Shown: positions 26,279 to 35,070, counted from the first letter of the stretch. The stretch is 64,000 nucleotides of DNA from an uncultured SAR86 cluster bacterium (GCA_902557645.1 CACEAP010000001.1:186001-250000), one strand, 5' to 3'. Notes: a model not told the origin generated them from the sequence alone. Translations and numbers: made by a program.

Positions 26279-28207
26279 CTAATTAGAGTCAATAACCATT
26301 AACAAAGCTCCATTTTCAACCTGATCATTATTATTTACATATAATTCACTAATAATTCCATCTTCAGCAGCCTTGATTGAGTGCTCCATCTTCATTGCTT
26401 CTAAGATAACCAATGTATCTCCTGTTTTTACTTTAGAGCCTTTTTTAACATTAAGATTGATCACTTTTCCTGGCATAGGTGCAACTAATCCTCCTGCTTG
26501 AACCTCTAAACCAGGGACCACAAATCTAGGCATTATCTCTAATAAGACATCGCCAAAAGACATATGAACCAGAACTTTATTTTTGTGAATAGTAACTTTA
26601 GAGAATTGACGCCTTCCGTTATATTCCATATCAATTCCATTTTCATAACATTCATGAATGAGCGCAGGTTTAGAATTATTAACAATAAAAGATTTGTCTC
26701 TTTGAGCTTTATAAGTAATATTTATTTCATTTTCTTTAAATTGAAATCTTATATTTTGTTTAGGTATTCTGCCATTAGTCCACCCAGATGGAAGATGCCC
26801 TAAGACATCATCATTGAATCTATTAAGTTCCTGCATCCAAAGGGCAGCAATGGTAGCTGCATACTCTAGTTCATTTTCATCTAAGGTTAACTCTTTAGGA
26901 GGCTTTACTCTATCGATAAAATCGGTAGTAGTGTCTCCATTTAAAAATTCTTGAGTTTTTAATGTAGCAACTAGGAAATCTCTATTTGTAGTTAATCCTC
27001 CAATATGAGCTGCTTCTAAAGCTCTAGCTAGTTTTGATGCTGCATCAGTCCTTGTTGCACCATATGAAATAACTTTTGCCAGCATTGGATCAAAGGATGT
27101 CCCAACAACTGAACCAGATTCTACTCCAGAATCCCATCTAGCCTCAGCATTTAAGTCTTCTTCAAAAGCTATTAAGGTACCTGTTTCAGGCAGAAAATTA
27201 TTATTAGGATCTTCTGCATAAAGTCGTGCTTCTATTGAGTGTCCTATCCAATTTATATCTTCTTGTTCATAACCAAGCTCTTCACCTCTTGCTATTCTTA
27301 GCTGCTCATAAACTAAATCAATATTTGTAACTTCTTCTGTAACAGGATGCTCAACTTGAAGTCTTGTGTTAACTTCAAGAAACCAAAATTCACCAGTTTT
27401 ATCATCAAATAAGAATTCAACAGTGCCAGCTGATTGATATTTTATTTTTTTTGCTAATTTAACAGCAGCAAAACCCATTGCTTCTCTAATTTCTGGTGAA
27501 ACTCTAGGTGAAGGCGACTCCTCTATAATTTTTTGATGTCTTCTTTGAATAGAACATTCTCTTTCACCTAAGTGAACAACGTTACCATGAGCATCTCCTA
27601 AAATTTGTATTTCAATATGCCTAGATTTTTCTACATATCTTTCAATAAAAACTCTTTCATCGCCAAATCCTGACTTTGCTTCTCTTTGCGCACTTGCAAT
27701 AGATTCTTTTAAATCTTCTTTTGCATTAACTATTCGCATGCCTTTTCCACCACCACCAGCAGCTGCTTTTATTAGTAAAGGGTAACCAATTTTTTTTGCT
27801 TCTGAAGGTTTTGATGTCATTGGTAGAGTAGGGACATCTGCTTTAGTTGCTAATTCTTTAGCTTTTAATTTATCCCCCATAACTGAAATTACATGAGGAC
27901 TAGGACCAACCCATATAATTTTCTCTTTAGAAACCTTGCGAGCAAATGAAGCATTTTCTGATAAAAAACCATAACCAGGATGAATTGCTTCAGCACCAGT
28001 TTTTTTAGCAGCATTAATAATAATATTGCCATCTAAATAACCACCGTCAGGTAAACGAACTGCCTCATCAGCTGCCATGACAAATGGAGCATTTGCATCA
28101 GCATCAACATAAACAGCAACGCACCTTATACCCATTTCATGTGCGGTTTTTATAATCCTTACTGCAATTTCACCTCTATTAGCAATTAATAATGAGTTAT
28201 AGATCAT
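26279..28207 (-). CDS. Acyl-CoA carboxylase biotin carboxylase/BCCP subunit
   Basis: A 642-residue alpha subunit of a biotin-dependent acyl-CoA carboxylase. The biotin carboxylase domain (about 1-450) has LLIANRGEIAVRI, AAAGGGGKGMRIV (ATP-grasp), ERECSIQRRHQKIIEE and EVNTRLQVEHPVTE; the C-terminal carrier domain contains EAMKMEHS with the biotinylated Lys606. Length and domain order fit the methylcrotonyl/geranyl/propionyl-CoA carboxylase group rather than two-protein acetyl-CoA carboxylase. It overlaps the carboxyltransferase gene by four bases (ATGA type). With AtuA in the operon a geranyl-CoA-like branched substrate is favoured. Confidence 0.93.
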   Translation of the reverse strand: MIYNSLLIANRGEIAVRIIKTAHEMGIRCVAVYVDADANAPFVMAADEAVRLPDGGYLDGNIIINAAKKTGAEAIHPGYGFLSENASFARKVSKEKIIWVGPSPHVISVMGDKLKAKELATKADVPTLPMTSKPSEAKKIGYPLLIKAAAGGGGKGMRIVNAKEDLKESIASAQREAKSGFGDERVFIERYVEKSRHIEIQILGDAHGNVVHLGERECSIQRRHQKIIEESPSPRVSPEIREAMGFAAVKLAKKIKYQSAGTVEFLFDDKTGEFWFLEVNTRLQVEHPVTEEVTNIDLVYEQLRIARGEELGYEQEDINWIGHSIEARLYAEDPNNNFLPETGTLIAFEEDLNAEARWDSGVESGSVVGTSFDPMLAKVISYGATRTDAASKLARALEAAHIGGLTTNRDFLVATLKTQEFLNGDTTTDFIDRVKPPKELTLDENELEYAATIAALWMQELNRFNDDVLGHLPSGWTNGRIPKQNIRFQFKENEINITYKAQRDKSFIVNNSKPALIHECYENGIDMEYNGRRQFSKVTIHKNKVLVHMSFGDVLLEIMPRFVVPGLEVQAGGLVAPMPGKVINLNVKKGSKVKTGDTLVILEAMKMEHSIKAAEDGIISELYVNNNDQVENGALLMVIDSN

Positions 28208-29862
28208 AATCTGTATACTCCATATTCAGATGCGCCTTCAATAGGTATGTTACTTACCACTGATAAACAAAAACCTAATATAGTCCTTGTATCCCTAGGA
28301 TCAATGATTCCATCATCAGTTAACATACTGCTGGCAACCAGCGCATGAGACATTTGTTCTGCAGCTGACTCAACCATCTCTCTGATCTGTGCATCAGCTT
28401 TCTCATCAAATTTTTCACCAGTCCTTTTGGCTTTTGCCTTTCTTACAATAGACATAACCCTTGCAATTTGCTCTGGCCCCATTACTGCAATTTTTGCTGT
28501 TGGCCACAGGAAGGTAAATCTATTGTTATAAGCTCTACCAGACATAGCATAAGTGCCAGCACCATAAGAGGCGCCAACAATAATAGTAATATGAGGAACC
28601 ATGGAATTTGATACGGAGTTAATTAATTGAGAACCTTTTTTAATTATCGCCTGCCTTTCAAAGTCCTTACCAACTAAAAAACCTGTTACGTTCTGGAGGA
28701 AAATAAGGGGAATATTTCTTTTATTACAAAGCTGTATAAAGGTAGCTGCCTTTTCAGCACATTCAGGATATATAGGTCCATTATTACCTACAATCCCAAC
28801 TTGATAACCATGAACACTTGCCCATCCACATATCATAGTGGGCCCATAAAGCGGTTTAAATTCTTCAAATTGAGAGCCATCTACAAATCTAGCTATTACT
28901 TCTCTTATATCAACTGGAGATTTTAGATCTTCACTTATTAAGCCAAGCAGCTCTTCTTGACTATAAACTGGTTCAAGAGACTCTTTTTTTGGAGCATCTC
29001 CAGTTTTCTTCCAATTTAGATGAGACACTACCTCTCTACAAATTCTCAAAGCATCCATTTCATCTTCAGCAAGGTAATCAGAAAGGCCAGAAATTTCTGA
29101 ATGCATTTGTGCTCCACCTAAAGTTTCTGCATCTGATTCTTCACCAGTTGCAGCTTTAACTAAAGGAGGACCAGCTAAAAAAACCTGTGATTGATCTTTT
29201 ATAAAGATATTATAGTCAGACATTCCTGGTTGATATGCTCCACCTGCTGTAGAGGAACCAAAAACAACAGAGATAACTGGAATTTTTAATTTAGATAATT
29301 CAGTCATTTCATAAAAAAATCTACCAGTTGCAGCAAAGTGGGTTTGTTGAATTGTTGGTGCAATTGGAGCTTGACCACTTTTGCCGCCAGTACCCATACT
29401 TAAATCACCACCTGCAGACTCCACAAAACTGATAAATGGAATTTTATTTTCTCTCGAAATCTCAATAGCTCTGCGCCATTTTTCTCCAACATAAACAGTC
29501 ATAGCACCAGCTTTTACAGAAGGATCATTTCCAAAAATAACACACTCAACACCTGAAACCATGCCTATACCAGAAACACAGCCACCACCTACAGTGTAAT
29601 CAGTTCCATAACCAGCAAAAGGACTTATTTCTAGAAAAGGACTATCATCATCAATCACATTCATTATTCTTTCTCTGATTGGCATTTTGCCTCTTTTAGC
29701 CAATCTTTCGTGATGATATGCTCCACCGCCTAACTCAGCTTGATCTAAAAGATCGTCTATAAAATCTAACTTTTCAAGCATCATCGCTTTATTTTTTTGA
29801 TAGTCTTCAGATCTAGTATCTAAGTTAGTTCGAAGTTGCGGAGCTATATTCTTTGAATGCAT
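28204..29862 (-). CDS. Acyl-CoA carboxylase carboxyltransferase (beta) subunit
   Basis: A 552-residue carboxyltransferase that moves CO2 from biotin to an acyl-CoA. Crotonase-fold N- and C-domains are visible with RGKMPIRERI, SFVESAGGDLSMG, FGSSTAGGAYQPGMSDY, LAGPPLVKAATGE, FLVGKDFE and GASYGAGTYAMSGRAY. The start was placed at MHSKNIAPQL because the 18 codons upstream encode an unlikely hydrophobic stretch lacking in relatives. It is the first gene of the seven-gene operon. Homologues prefer 3-methylcrotonyl- or geranyl-CoA; the residues lining the acyl pocket would decide, but were not aligned here. Confidence 0.92.
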   Translation of the reverse strand: MHSKNIAPQLRTNLDTRSEDYQKNKAMMLEKLDFIDDLLDQAELGGGAYHHERLAKRGKMPIRERIMNVIDDDSPFLEISPFAGYGTDYTVGGGCVSGIGMVSGVECVIFGNDPSVKAGAMTVYVGEKWRRAIEISRENKIPFISFVESAGGDLSMGTGGKSGQAPIAPTIQQTHFAATGRFFYEMTELSKLKIPVISVVFGSSTAGGAYQPGMSDYNIFIKDQSQVFLAGPPLVKAATGEESDAETLGGAQMHSEISGLSDYLAEDEMDALRICREVVSHLNWKKTGDAPKKESLEPVYSQEELLGLISEDLKSPVDIREVIARFVDGSQFEEFKPLYGPTMICGWASVHGYQVGIVGNNGPIYPECAEKAATFIQLCNKRNIPLIFLQNVTGFLVGKDFERQAIIKKGSQLINSVSNSMVPHITIIVGASYGAGTYAMSGRAYNNRFTFLWPTAKIAVMGPEQIARVMSIVRKAKAKRTGEKFDEKADAQIREMVESAAEQMSHALVASSMLTDDGIIDPRDTRTILGFCLSVVSNIPIEGASEYGVYRL

Positions 29863-29887
29863 ACGAAATAATAAATTTTTTATAATA

Positions 29888-29915
29888 TGGTAATATAATA
29901 TGATTAATATTACCA
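29888..29915. promoter_or_regulatory. 28-bp inverted repeat, candidate TetR operator
   Basis: TGGTAATAT and its exact reverse complement ATATTACCA are separated by 10 bases. The repeat sits between the divergent carboxyltransferase and GST genes, 26 bases ahead of the former. Its size suits a TetR dimer pair, and the operon encodes a TetR regulator. It overlaps AT-rich sequence where -10 boxes for either direction could lie, so binding could silence both. Confidence 0.6.
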
Positions 29916-29946
29916 ATTAAAAATAGTATTATTAGTTTTTAAATAA

Positions 29947-29959
29947 TTTGAAATTCAAA
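29947..29959. promoter_or_regulatory. 13-bp palindrome just before the GST start codon
   Basis: TTTGAAATTCAAA is a perfect odd palindrome ending two bases before the ATG of the GST gene. It could be an operator or chance in AT-rich DNA; there is no ribosome site between it and the start. Confidence 0.3.
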
Positions 29960-29960
29960 A

Positions 29961-30584
29961 ATGACTATAAAGATATACAGCTGTGATGGTTCAAGAGGTA
30001 TGCGACCTATATGGACTGCAGAAGAAATGGGGCTAAACTATGAAGTAGAAATGATGCCTTTTCCTCCTCGTTTTTTACATAAAGAGTTTATGGATATAAA
30101 TATTTTAGGAACTATTCCTTATATGATTGATGGCGATGTCCGTATGACAGAGTCAGTTGGAATGAGTCAGTATTTTGTTGAAAAATATGGCCCAACAGAT
30201 CTTAAGGTAAATATCGATGAGCCTGATTATGGTAATTATTTAAATTGGCTTGCTCATTCGGATGCTACGTTAACTTTCCCTCAAACAGTTGTGCTTAGAT
30301 ATACATTACAAGAGGTAGGAGTTGCTGATAAGGCTGCAGAAGGTTATAGACGTTGGTTTGTTGCTAGATTAAAATTACTTGAACAAACTCTAAATGACAG
30401 AGAGTATCTTTGCTCTGATAGATTCACAATAGCTGATATTTGTGTTAGTTATGCTTTGTTTCTTGCAAAATCTCTAGGAATTGATGAAGCTTTTAAGCCT
30501 AATATAACCCGTTGGACCAGCATGCTTTTTGAAAGAGATGCATTTAAAAAAGCTAAAAGTTACAAGTGGGAAGGGAATGTATAG
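29961..30584 (+). CDS. Glutathione S-transferase family protein
   Basis: A 207-residue cytosolic GST. The thioredoxin-like N-domain (about 1-80) has SCDGSRGMRPIWTAEEMGLNYEV, the cis-Pro segment LGTIPYMIDGD and the glutathione-contacting TESVGMSQYF; the helical C-domain contains ADICVSYALFLA, the N-capping box motif. Glutathione conjugation or reduction is inferred; the substrate is unknown. It is divergent from the carboxylase operon and shares its regulatory region. The last eight bases overlap the start of the Msr fusion gene. Confidence 0.88.
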   Translation: MTIKIYSCDGSRGMRPIWTAEEMGLNYEVEMMPFPPRFLHKEFMDINILGTIPYMIDGDVRMTESVGMSQYFVEKYGPTDLKVNIDEPDYGNYLNWLAHSDATLTFPQTVVLRYTLQEVGVADKAAEGYRRWFVARLKLLEQTLNDREYLCSDRFTIADICVSYALFLAKSLGIDEAFKPNITRWTSMLFERDAFKKAKSYKWEGNV

Positions 30585-31857
30585 TTTGAATATAATTTTT
30601 AAATATACTTTTTTAATTTCTTGTTTATTCTTAGGGACTTCATATACTTACGCCTCTGATCAACTTAATAGCACAAATCATATTCAATCTATTGTTCTTG
30701 GATCTGGATGTTTTTGGGGAGCTGAAAAAGGTTATGAAGCAATACCAGGAGTTATTGATGCTGTATCAGGGTATGCAGACGGTAGAGGTATTAAACCCAC
30801 TTATAGAGATATAACACAATTAAGAAATAGACTTAATCCAAATAACTATGCTGAGGTTGTTAAAGTTACTTTTAACTCTCAAGTGTTAAGTTTAGAAAGT
30901 TTATTAAAACATTATTTTGAAAGTCATGACCCAACTCAACTTAATAGGCAAGGAAATGACATTGGCACACAATATAGATCAACGATTCTTTATTCAGACA
31001 AGAATCAAAAGGAAACAATCCAAGCTACAAAATTAAAATTTCAAGAATTACTTACTAGTGCTGATTATGGTCAAATTGTAACCATAGTTAAAATGCTTGA
31101 GAAATTTTATGTCGCAGAGGATTATCATCAAGATTATATTGCTAAAAATCCTAATGGTTACTGTCCGGATCACTCCACAGGCATCAAATTTAGTCCAAAT
31201 AATCAAATTGCAAAATTAGATAATGCTTTGATTCAACAAGGAAAACAAATTGTTGTAATAGAACCGCAAGGCTTTTGTCCATATTGTGAAAAATTTAAGG
31301 AAGATGTTTCAAATAACTATAAAGGCACTATACCCATGTCTTTTCGATTAGCTTCTAATCTTGAGGGTTTAAATATAAAAACACCTACATGGGCTACTCC
31401 AACAATACTTTTTTTTGAAGATGGCGAAGAGGTTTTTGGATACCAAGGTTATCTAGAACCAAAAGAATTTTACAAAGTTTTAGGAGCATTTAAATTAGGA
31501 AGAAGTGAAGCTTACAATGTCGCTTTCAATGAAGGAACAGATGCAAGATTTTGTAAAGAGTATGAAATTTTTAAAAATACTCCAGATGGAGTTTTTGTAG
31601 ATAAATTAAGCGGAGCTCATTTGTTTGATACAAGAGATAGATTTAATTCAACATCAGGATGGCTATCATTCACTAGCCCAGTTGCAGGCTCTGTATATGA
31701 GCTTGAAGATAATAGCTATGGCATGAGAAGAACAGAGATTCGCTCTTCAAGCTCTGGGATACACCTCGGTCATGTTTTTGATGATGGACCAAATGGTATG
31801 CCAAGATATTGCATCAATGCCACTGTATTAGAATTTGTTCTCAGGAAAGATATTTAA
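30577..31857 (+). CDS. msrAB: Exported MsrA - thioredoxin-like - MsrB three-domain methionine sulfoxide reductase
   Basis: A 426-residue fusion with an N-terminal signal peptide (FLISCLFLGTSYTYA), so probably periplasmic. MsrA (about 36-200) has the catalytic GSGCFWGAE (Cys45) and YHQDY; a thioredoxin-like domain (about 210-305) carries CPYC at 234-237 and the cis-Pro WATPT; MsrB (about 315-424) has HLGHVFDDGP and RYCIN with Cys412. The usual MsrB zinc CxxC pairs are absent (DKLSGAHLF). It would repair both sulfoxide epimers, with its own disulfide exchange domain in place of a separate reductant. The ATG at 30577 is chosen over an upstream in-frame ATG within the GST gene, because it gives the signal peptide directly and follows GGGAAGGG. 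Confidence 0.88.
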   Translation: MYSLNIIFKYTFLISCLFLGTSYTYASDQLNSTNHIQSIVLGSGCFWGAEKGYEAIPGVIDAVSGYADGRGIKPTYRDITQLRNRLNPNNYAEVVKVTFNSQVLSLESLLKHYFESHDPTQLNRQGNDIGTQYRSTILYSDKNQKETIQATKLKFQELLTSADYGQIVTIVKMLEKFYVAEDYHQDYIAKNPNGYCPDHSTGIKFSPNNQIAKLDNALIQQGKQIVVIEPQGFCPYCEKFKEDVSNNYKGTIPMSFRLASNLEGLNIKTPTWATPTILFFEDGEEVFGYQGYLEPKEFYKVLGAFKLGRSEAYNVAFNEGTDARFCKEYEIFKNTPDGVFVDKLSGAHLFDTRDRFNSTSGWLSFTSPVAGSVYELEDNSYGMRRTEIRSSSSGIHLGHVFDDGPNGMPRYCINATVLEFVLRKDI

Positions 31858-31871
31858 CTTTTAAAACTCTA

Positions 31872-31877
31872 TATAAT
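31872..31877 (+). promoter_or_regulatory. TATAAT -10 box directly before the flavin reductase gene
   Basis: A perfect -10 hexamer ends seven bases before the ATG, so the predicted transcription start is the A of the ATG itself. No Shine-Dalgarno or convincing -35 is seen. It suggests a leaderless mRNA. Confidence 0.45.
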
Positions 31878-31883
31878 GCGCTT

Positions 31884-32360
31884 ATGGATAAGCAGGATAA
31901 ATTTATAAAAGCTTTACGTAATTTAGCTTACCCTGTATGCATTGTTTCAAATGCAGAAGAGGGTGAAAGTAATGCTATTACTGTTTCCTCTATGACTTCT
32001 TTATCTATTGATCCAGCTTCTCTATTAGTTTGTATCAATAAATCTGCAAATATTCACAAAACATTAAAAGTAGATAATTTTGTATATGTAAACTTATTAA
32101 GCTCTTCGCAAGAAGAAATTTCTACAATTTGTAGCTCAAGTGATCTTGATGTTAGTAGATTTGATAATGATTTTTGGTCGTATGATGAAAATTTAATTCC
32201 TTTCTTAGAAGATTCTCAAGCAATAATTAAATGTAAGATAGAAAAAATTGTTGACTATGCAACCCATTCAATCTTAATACTTTCTATCTTTGATGTTAGA
32301 TTAAATAGTGAGAATCCTGACCCTTTACTATATTGCAATGGAAGTTATTCAAAACTTTAA
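31884..32360 (+). CDS. Flavin reductase-like (HpaC/NtaB type) protein
   Basis: A 158-residue FMN-binding split-barrel protein. FIKALRNLAYPVCIVSN, NAITVSSMTSLSIDPASLLVCINKSANIH (read as two adjacent segments) and FVYVNLLSSSQ are the standard conserved blocks; the C-terminal YCNGSYSKL matches the family's end. Such enzymes supply reduced flavin to a monooxygenase or act alone as flavin reductases. The nearby minus-strand nitronate monooxygenase-like gene is not a known partner. The start at the ATG following TATAAT was chosen; upstream in-frame codons lie inside the Msr gene and give no domain. Confidence 0.82.
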   Translation: MDKQDKFIKALRNLAYPVCIVSNAEEGESNAITVSSMTSLSIDPASLLVCINKSANIHKTLKVDNFVYVNLLSSSQEEISTICSSSDLDVSRFDNDFWSYDENLIPFLEDSQAIIKCKIEKIVDYATHSILILSIFDVRLNSENPDPLLYCNGSYSKL

Positions 32361-32382
32361 GACTAGACAACCTGGTTAGTTT

Positions 32383-33543
32383 TTATTCATCAAATAATGA
32401 TGTAATTCTTTCATAGGCAACTATAAATTCTTCCTTAAATTTTTGTACCGTTTGACCTGCAGTTATTGTTTCATTAACTAAACCAATACCCTGACCAACC
32501 CAATAAGTTGATAGGTCTTTGGCACCTTCATGACCAATTTCAGCTTGTTTATTCACTATAGCCAAAGCAGGTTCACTTACCATGGTTTGAAGAGGCATTG
32601 GAAGGGGCTCTGGTGCTCCTTTAGCTTCCCATGCATCTGTCCATGCTGATTGAAGTTGTCTTGAATGTTTGCCAGTTCTACTTCTTGATCTAACAGTTTG
32701 ACTAGATGATGCATTAACCATTTTTTCTTTTATAATTTCTGATGTTTCTGCTTCAGTTGTTGGTAGAAATACAGAAGCACACCAGACTCCATCTGCTCCC
32801 ATAGCCATAACTCCAGCCATTTGCTCGCCAGTTGCTATACCGCCTGCTGCAAGTATAGGAATATCACCATGTTCTTGAATTGCACGTTTTACCTCTGGAA
32901 CTAGAACCATTGTAGATACGCTTCCACAGTGTCCTCCTCCCTCTGTTCCAGAAACAACAAGTATGTCTACACCAGCTTGCACTTGTTTTATAGCGTGCTC
33001 TTTAGCGCCAAGCAAAGCAGCTACTTTTACATCATTTTCTTTTCCCATATCCAACATCCACTTAGGAGGAACTCCTAACGCATTCGCTATCAATTTAATA
33101 GGATGTGAGAAAGCTACTTCTAATAGTTTTTGTGCACCATCCTCTTTTAAATTTTTACCAAACCTTGAATCAGAAGCTAATTCAATATTTTTTGCTTCAC
33201 CACCACCTCTTAAAATTTCACCATCAACATCGTGATCTTTTAAAACGTCAGCTCTAAAATCTCTGTACTCCTGCGGAATCATATTTCGTAAATCCTCTGA
33301 TGTCATATTTGAGCCTTTGCCTTCAAATTTATTTGGTACTAAAAGATCAACGCCATAAGGTTTTCCATCTATATGCTCATCAATCCATTTAAGATCTTGT
33401 TCAAGCATTTCAGGAGTATGTCCAACAGCACCAAGTACTCCCATGCCACCAGCTTTTGAGACTGCAACCACAACATCTCTACAATGACTAAAAGCAACCA
33501 TTGGGAACTCAATGTTAAACATTTCACATATTGGTGATTTCAT
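32383..33543 (-). CDS. Nitronate monooxygenase-family flavoprotein
   Basis: A 386-residue FMN-dependent TIM-barrel protein of the 2-nitropropane dioxygenase/NMO family. SHCRDVVVAVSKAGGMGVLGAVG, GAKEHAIKQVQAGVDILVVSGTEGGGHCG and the phosphate-binding ILAAGGIATGEQMAGVMAMGADGVW (each read in parts) are visible. Many such proteins in acyl-CoA or sterol gene neighbourhoods do not act on nitroalkanes, and the real substrate is unknown. It converges with the flavin reductase gene across 22 bases that show no clear terminator. Confidence 0.85.
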   Translation of the reverse strand: MKSPICEMFNIEFPMVAFSHCRDVVVAVSKAGGMGVLGAVGHTPEMLEQDLKWIDEHIDGKPYGVDLLVPNKFEGKGSNMTSEDLRNMIPQEYRDFRADVLKDHDVDGEILRGGGEAKNIELASDSRFGKNLKEDGAQKLLEVAFSHPIKLIANALGVPPKWMLDMGKENDVKVAALLGAKEHAIKQVQAGVDILVVSGTEGGGHCGSVSTMVLVPEVKRAIQEHGDIPILAAGGIATGEQMAGVMAMGADGVWCASVFLPTTEAETSEIIKEKMVNASSSQTVRSRSRTGKHSRQLQSAWTDAWEAKGAPEPLPMPLQTMVSEPALAIVNKQAEIGHEGAKDLSTYWVGQGIGLVNETITAGQTVQKFKEEFIVAYERITSLFDE

Positions 33544-33670
33544 AATTTTTTTACCCCTAAATTAAATCTTATTTTTTATATATTTTATTCTATATTAGAT
33601 TATATAAGTTCTGAAGTTCAAACCTATTTACATTTAAGCATATTATTTATAGTTGTATTAAAATTAGTAT
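33544..33670. promoter_or_regulatory. Divergent intergenic region between the NMO-like and RraA-family genes
   Basis: This 127-base, very AT-rich stretch must hold promoters for both genes. On the plus strand TAAAAT at 33659-33664 ends six bases before the ATG, placing transcription start at or next to the start codon. No strong -35, ribosome site or inverted repeat stands out. Confidence 0.4.
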
Positions 33671-34165
33671 ATGAAAAATAATGTAACCATCTCAGTTCCA
33701 GATATTTGTGATGAGCATCCTAATGCTGTTCAAGTAGGCAATCTGAACTTAACTTCATTCGGAGGTGAAGAGTCTTTTTATGGAAAGATTGAAACCATTT
33801 CATGCCCTGACGATAATTCAATCGTTAAAGAATTATTGAATTCACCAGGTAAGAATAGAGTTTTAATCATAGATGCTAAAGGGGTCTCACATGCTTCTAT
33901 GGTAGGAGATCAGATAGCAACCAAAGCTCTAGAAAATAATTGGAATGGAATTATAGTTGATGGATATGTAAGGGATATAGAAGTCTTAAAAACTATTCCA
34001 ATTGGTATTTATGCTACAGGGGCTATTCCAAAAAAGACTGATAAAAAGGATTTAGGTAGCTTTGGAGTTGATATTTTTGTTGGAGGAATTTTTATTCAAC
34101 CGGATAATTGGGTTTATATTGATTCAAATGGTTGGGTAATTTCAAAAAGTGAATTAGTACTTTAG
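33671..34165 (+). CDS. rraA: RraA family protein (RNase E inhibitor-like)
   Basis: A 164-residue trimeric-fold protein. Compared from memory with E. coli RraA, the opening PDICDEHPNAVQVGNLNLTSFGG, GKIETISC, VLIIDAKG and WNGIIVDGYVRDIEVL align well, as does IPIGIYATGAIPKK. RraA binds RNase E and dampens mRNA decay; the related HMG aldolases share the fold but carry extra metal-binding residues. Of those, the usual R-D pair lies in YVRDIE, so enzyme activity cannot be fully excluded. The 3' end overlaps the converging acyltransferase gene by 12 bases. Confidence 0.85.
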   Translation: MKNNVTISVPDICDEHPNAVQVGNLNLTSFGGEESFYGKIETISCPDDNSIVKELLNSPGKNRVLIIDAKGVSHASMVGDQIATKALENNWNGIIVDGYVRDIEVLKTIPIGIYATGAIPKKTDKKDLGSFGVDIFVGGIFIQPDNWVYIDSNGWVISKSELVL

Positions 34166-35041
34166 CTCTTCAAATTTTCTATCTTTTATTAACCATAAAT
34201 CTTCTATCCATAGCTTAAATTCATTTCTATATGAACCATCCTCAAGATAGTTCTTATTCTTTAGACTTTCAGGGATTTGATACTGCTTTACATGAACCTT
34301 AACATGCCGCATTTCACCTTTTAAAAATGACCATGCACTTTTTTTATCAGATTTATAGACTATCGTAAAATCAAGTAAATTATCTATTTGGGGCACAGCA
34401 GAGAGGGCTGTTGCCATTCCGCCTATTTTAGGCCTTAATAAATTTTTATAGGGCGATGATTGATCACTATGTTTTGTTTTAGTAAATCTAGTTCCTTCAG
34501 CATAACTAAAAACTGTCGTTGGTGCTCTATGAAATCTTTTACAGGATTTAATGGTATTTTCATAATCTTTAAATCTCAAACTGGGATTTTTTTCTAATTG
34601 TTTTTTTGAATGACGATGTACAAAAGGCATATTTAGTGTTTTATTTGCAAGAAATACAAAAGGAATCCACCATAGCTCTTTTTTCATGAATAATTTTAAT
34701 AATGGAATTTTATAATTTGTAGCTACAAGAATTATAAATATATCGGCCCAAGAGCTATGATTAGACATAGCAAGATACCAATTATTAGATGATAAATCTT
34801 CATTATCTATTAACTGAATTGAATGTCTGCCATGAGTAAATTGCATAATATATTTAAGACCTAAGACAGTAAGCTCACCAATAGTATTTGAAATTTTAGA
34901 TAGAAAAATTTTAAAACGATTTGTTCTAATAACTATTCGAGGAATATTAACAACTGCTAAAGTGCCGAACCCAATTATCAGCTCAATAATTATTAATGTG
35001 AAGGTAAGAATACCAATTAGATTAGTTTTTATAACATTCAT
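34154..35041 (-). CDS. Lysophospholipid acyltransferase (PlsC/YihG-like)
   Basis: A 295-residue membrane-bound 1-acylglycerol-3-phosphate-type acyltransferase. A long hydrophobic N-terminus (about 5-33) anchors it; the catalytic NHSSWAD (H-x4-D) is near residue 93, FVHR follows near 138 and the glycerophosphate-binding EGTRFTK near 178. The length and the EGTRFT form place it closer to YihG/LCLAT than to PlsC. It would remodel or complete phospholipids at the inner membrane. An extended -10 box lies upstream on the minus strand. Confidence 0.87.
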   Translation of the reverse strand: MNVIKTNLIGILTFTLIIIELIIGFGTLAVVNIPRIVIRTNRFKIFLSKISNTIGELTVLGLKYIMQFTHGRHSIQLIDNEDLSSNNWYLAMSNHSSWADIFIILVATNYKIPLLKLFMKKELWWIPFVFLANKTLNMPFVHRHSKKQLEKNPSLRFKDYENTIKSCKRFHRAPTTVFSYAEGTRFTKTKHSDQSSPYKNLLRPKIGGMATALSAVPQIDNLLDFTIVYKSDKKSAWSFLKGEMRHVKVHVKQYQIPESLKNKNYLEDGSYRNEFKLWIEDLWLIKDRKFEELKY

Positions 35042-35070
35042 ATCATACAGCTCTCGATTTAGAGCATCTA

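Noticed and set aside
28204-29916. Longer carboxyltransferase reading frame with 18 extra N-terminal residues
   Set aside because: The extra codons come from AT-rich upstream DNA, overlap the region with the inverted repeat, and encode an implausible hydrophobic tail.
30529-30576. Upstream start for the Msr fusion
   Set aside because: It would lie inside the GST gene and push the signal peptide inward; the ATG at 30577 has a ribosome site and gives a normal signal peptide.
31809-31883. Upstream start for the flavin reductase
   Set aside because: It lies within the MsrB coding end and encodes a Cys/His-rich out-of-frame shadow, with TATAAT between it and the real ATG.
32361-32382. Terminator between the flavin reductase and NMO-like genes
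   Set aside because: AACCTGGTT allows only a stem with a one-base loop or a bulged stem; not convincing.
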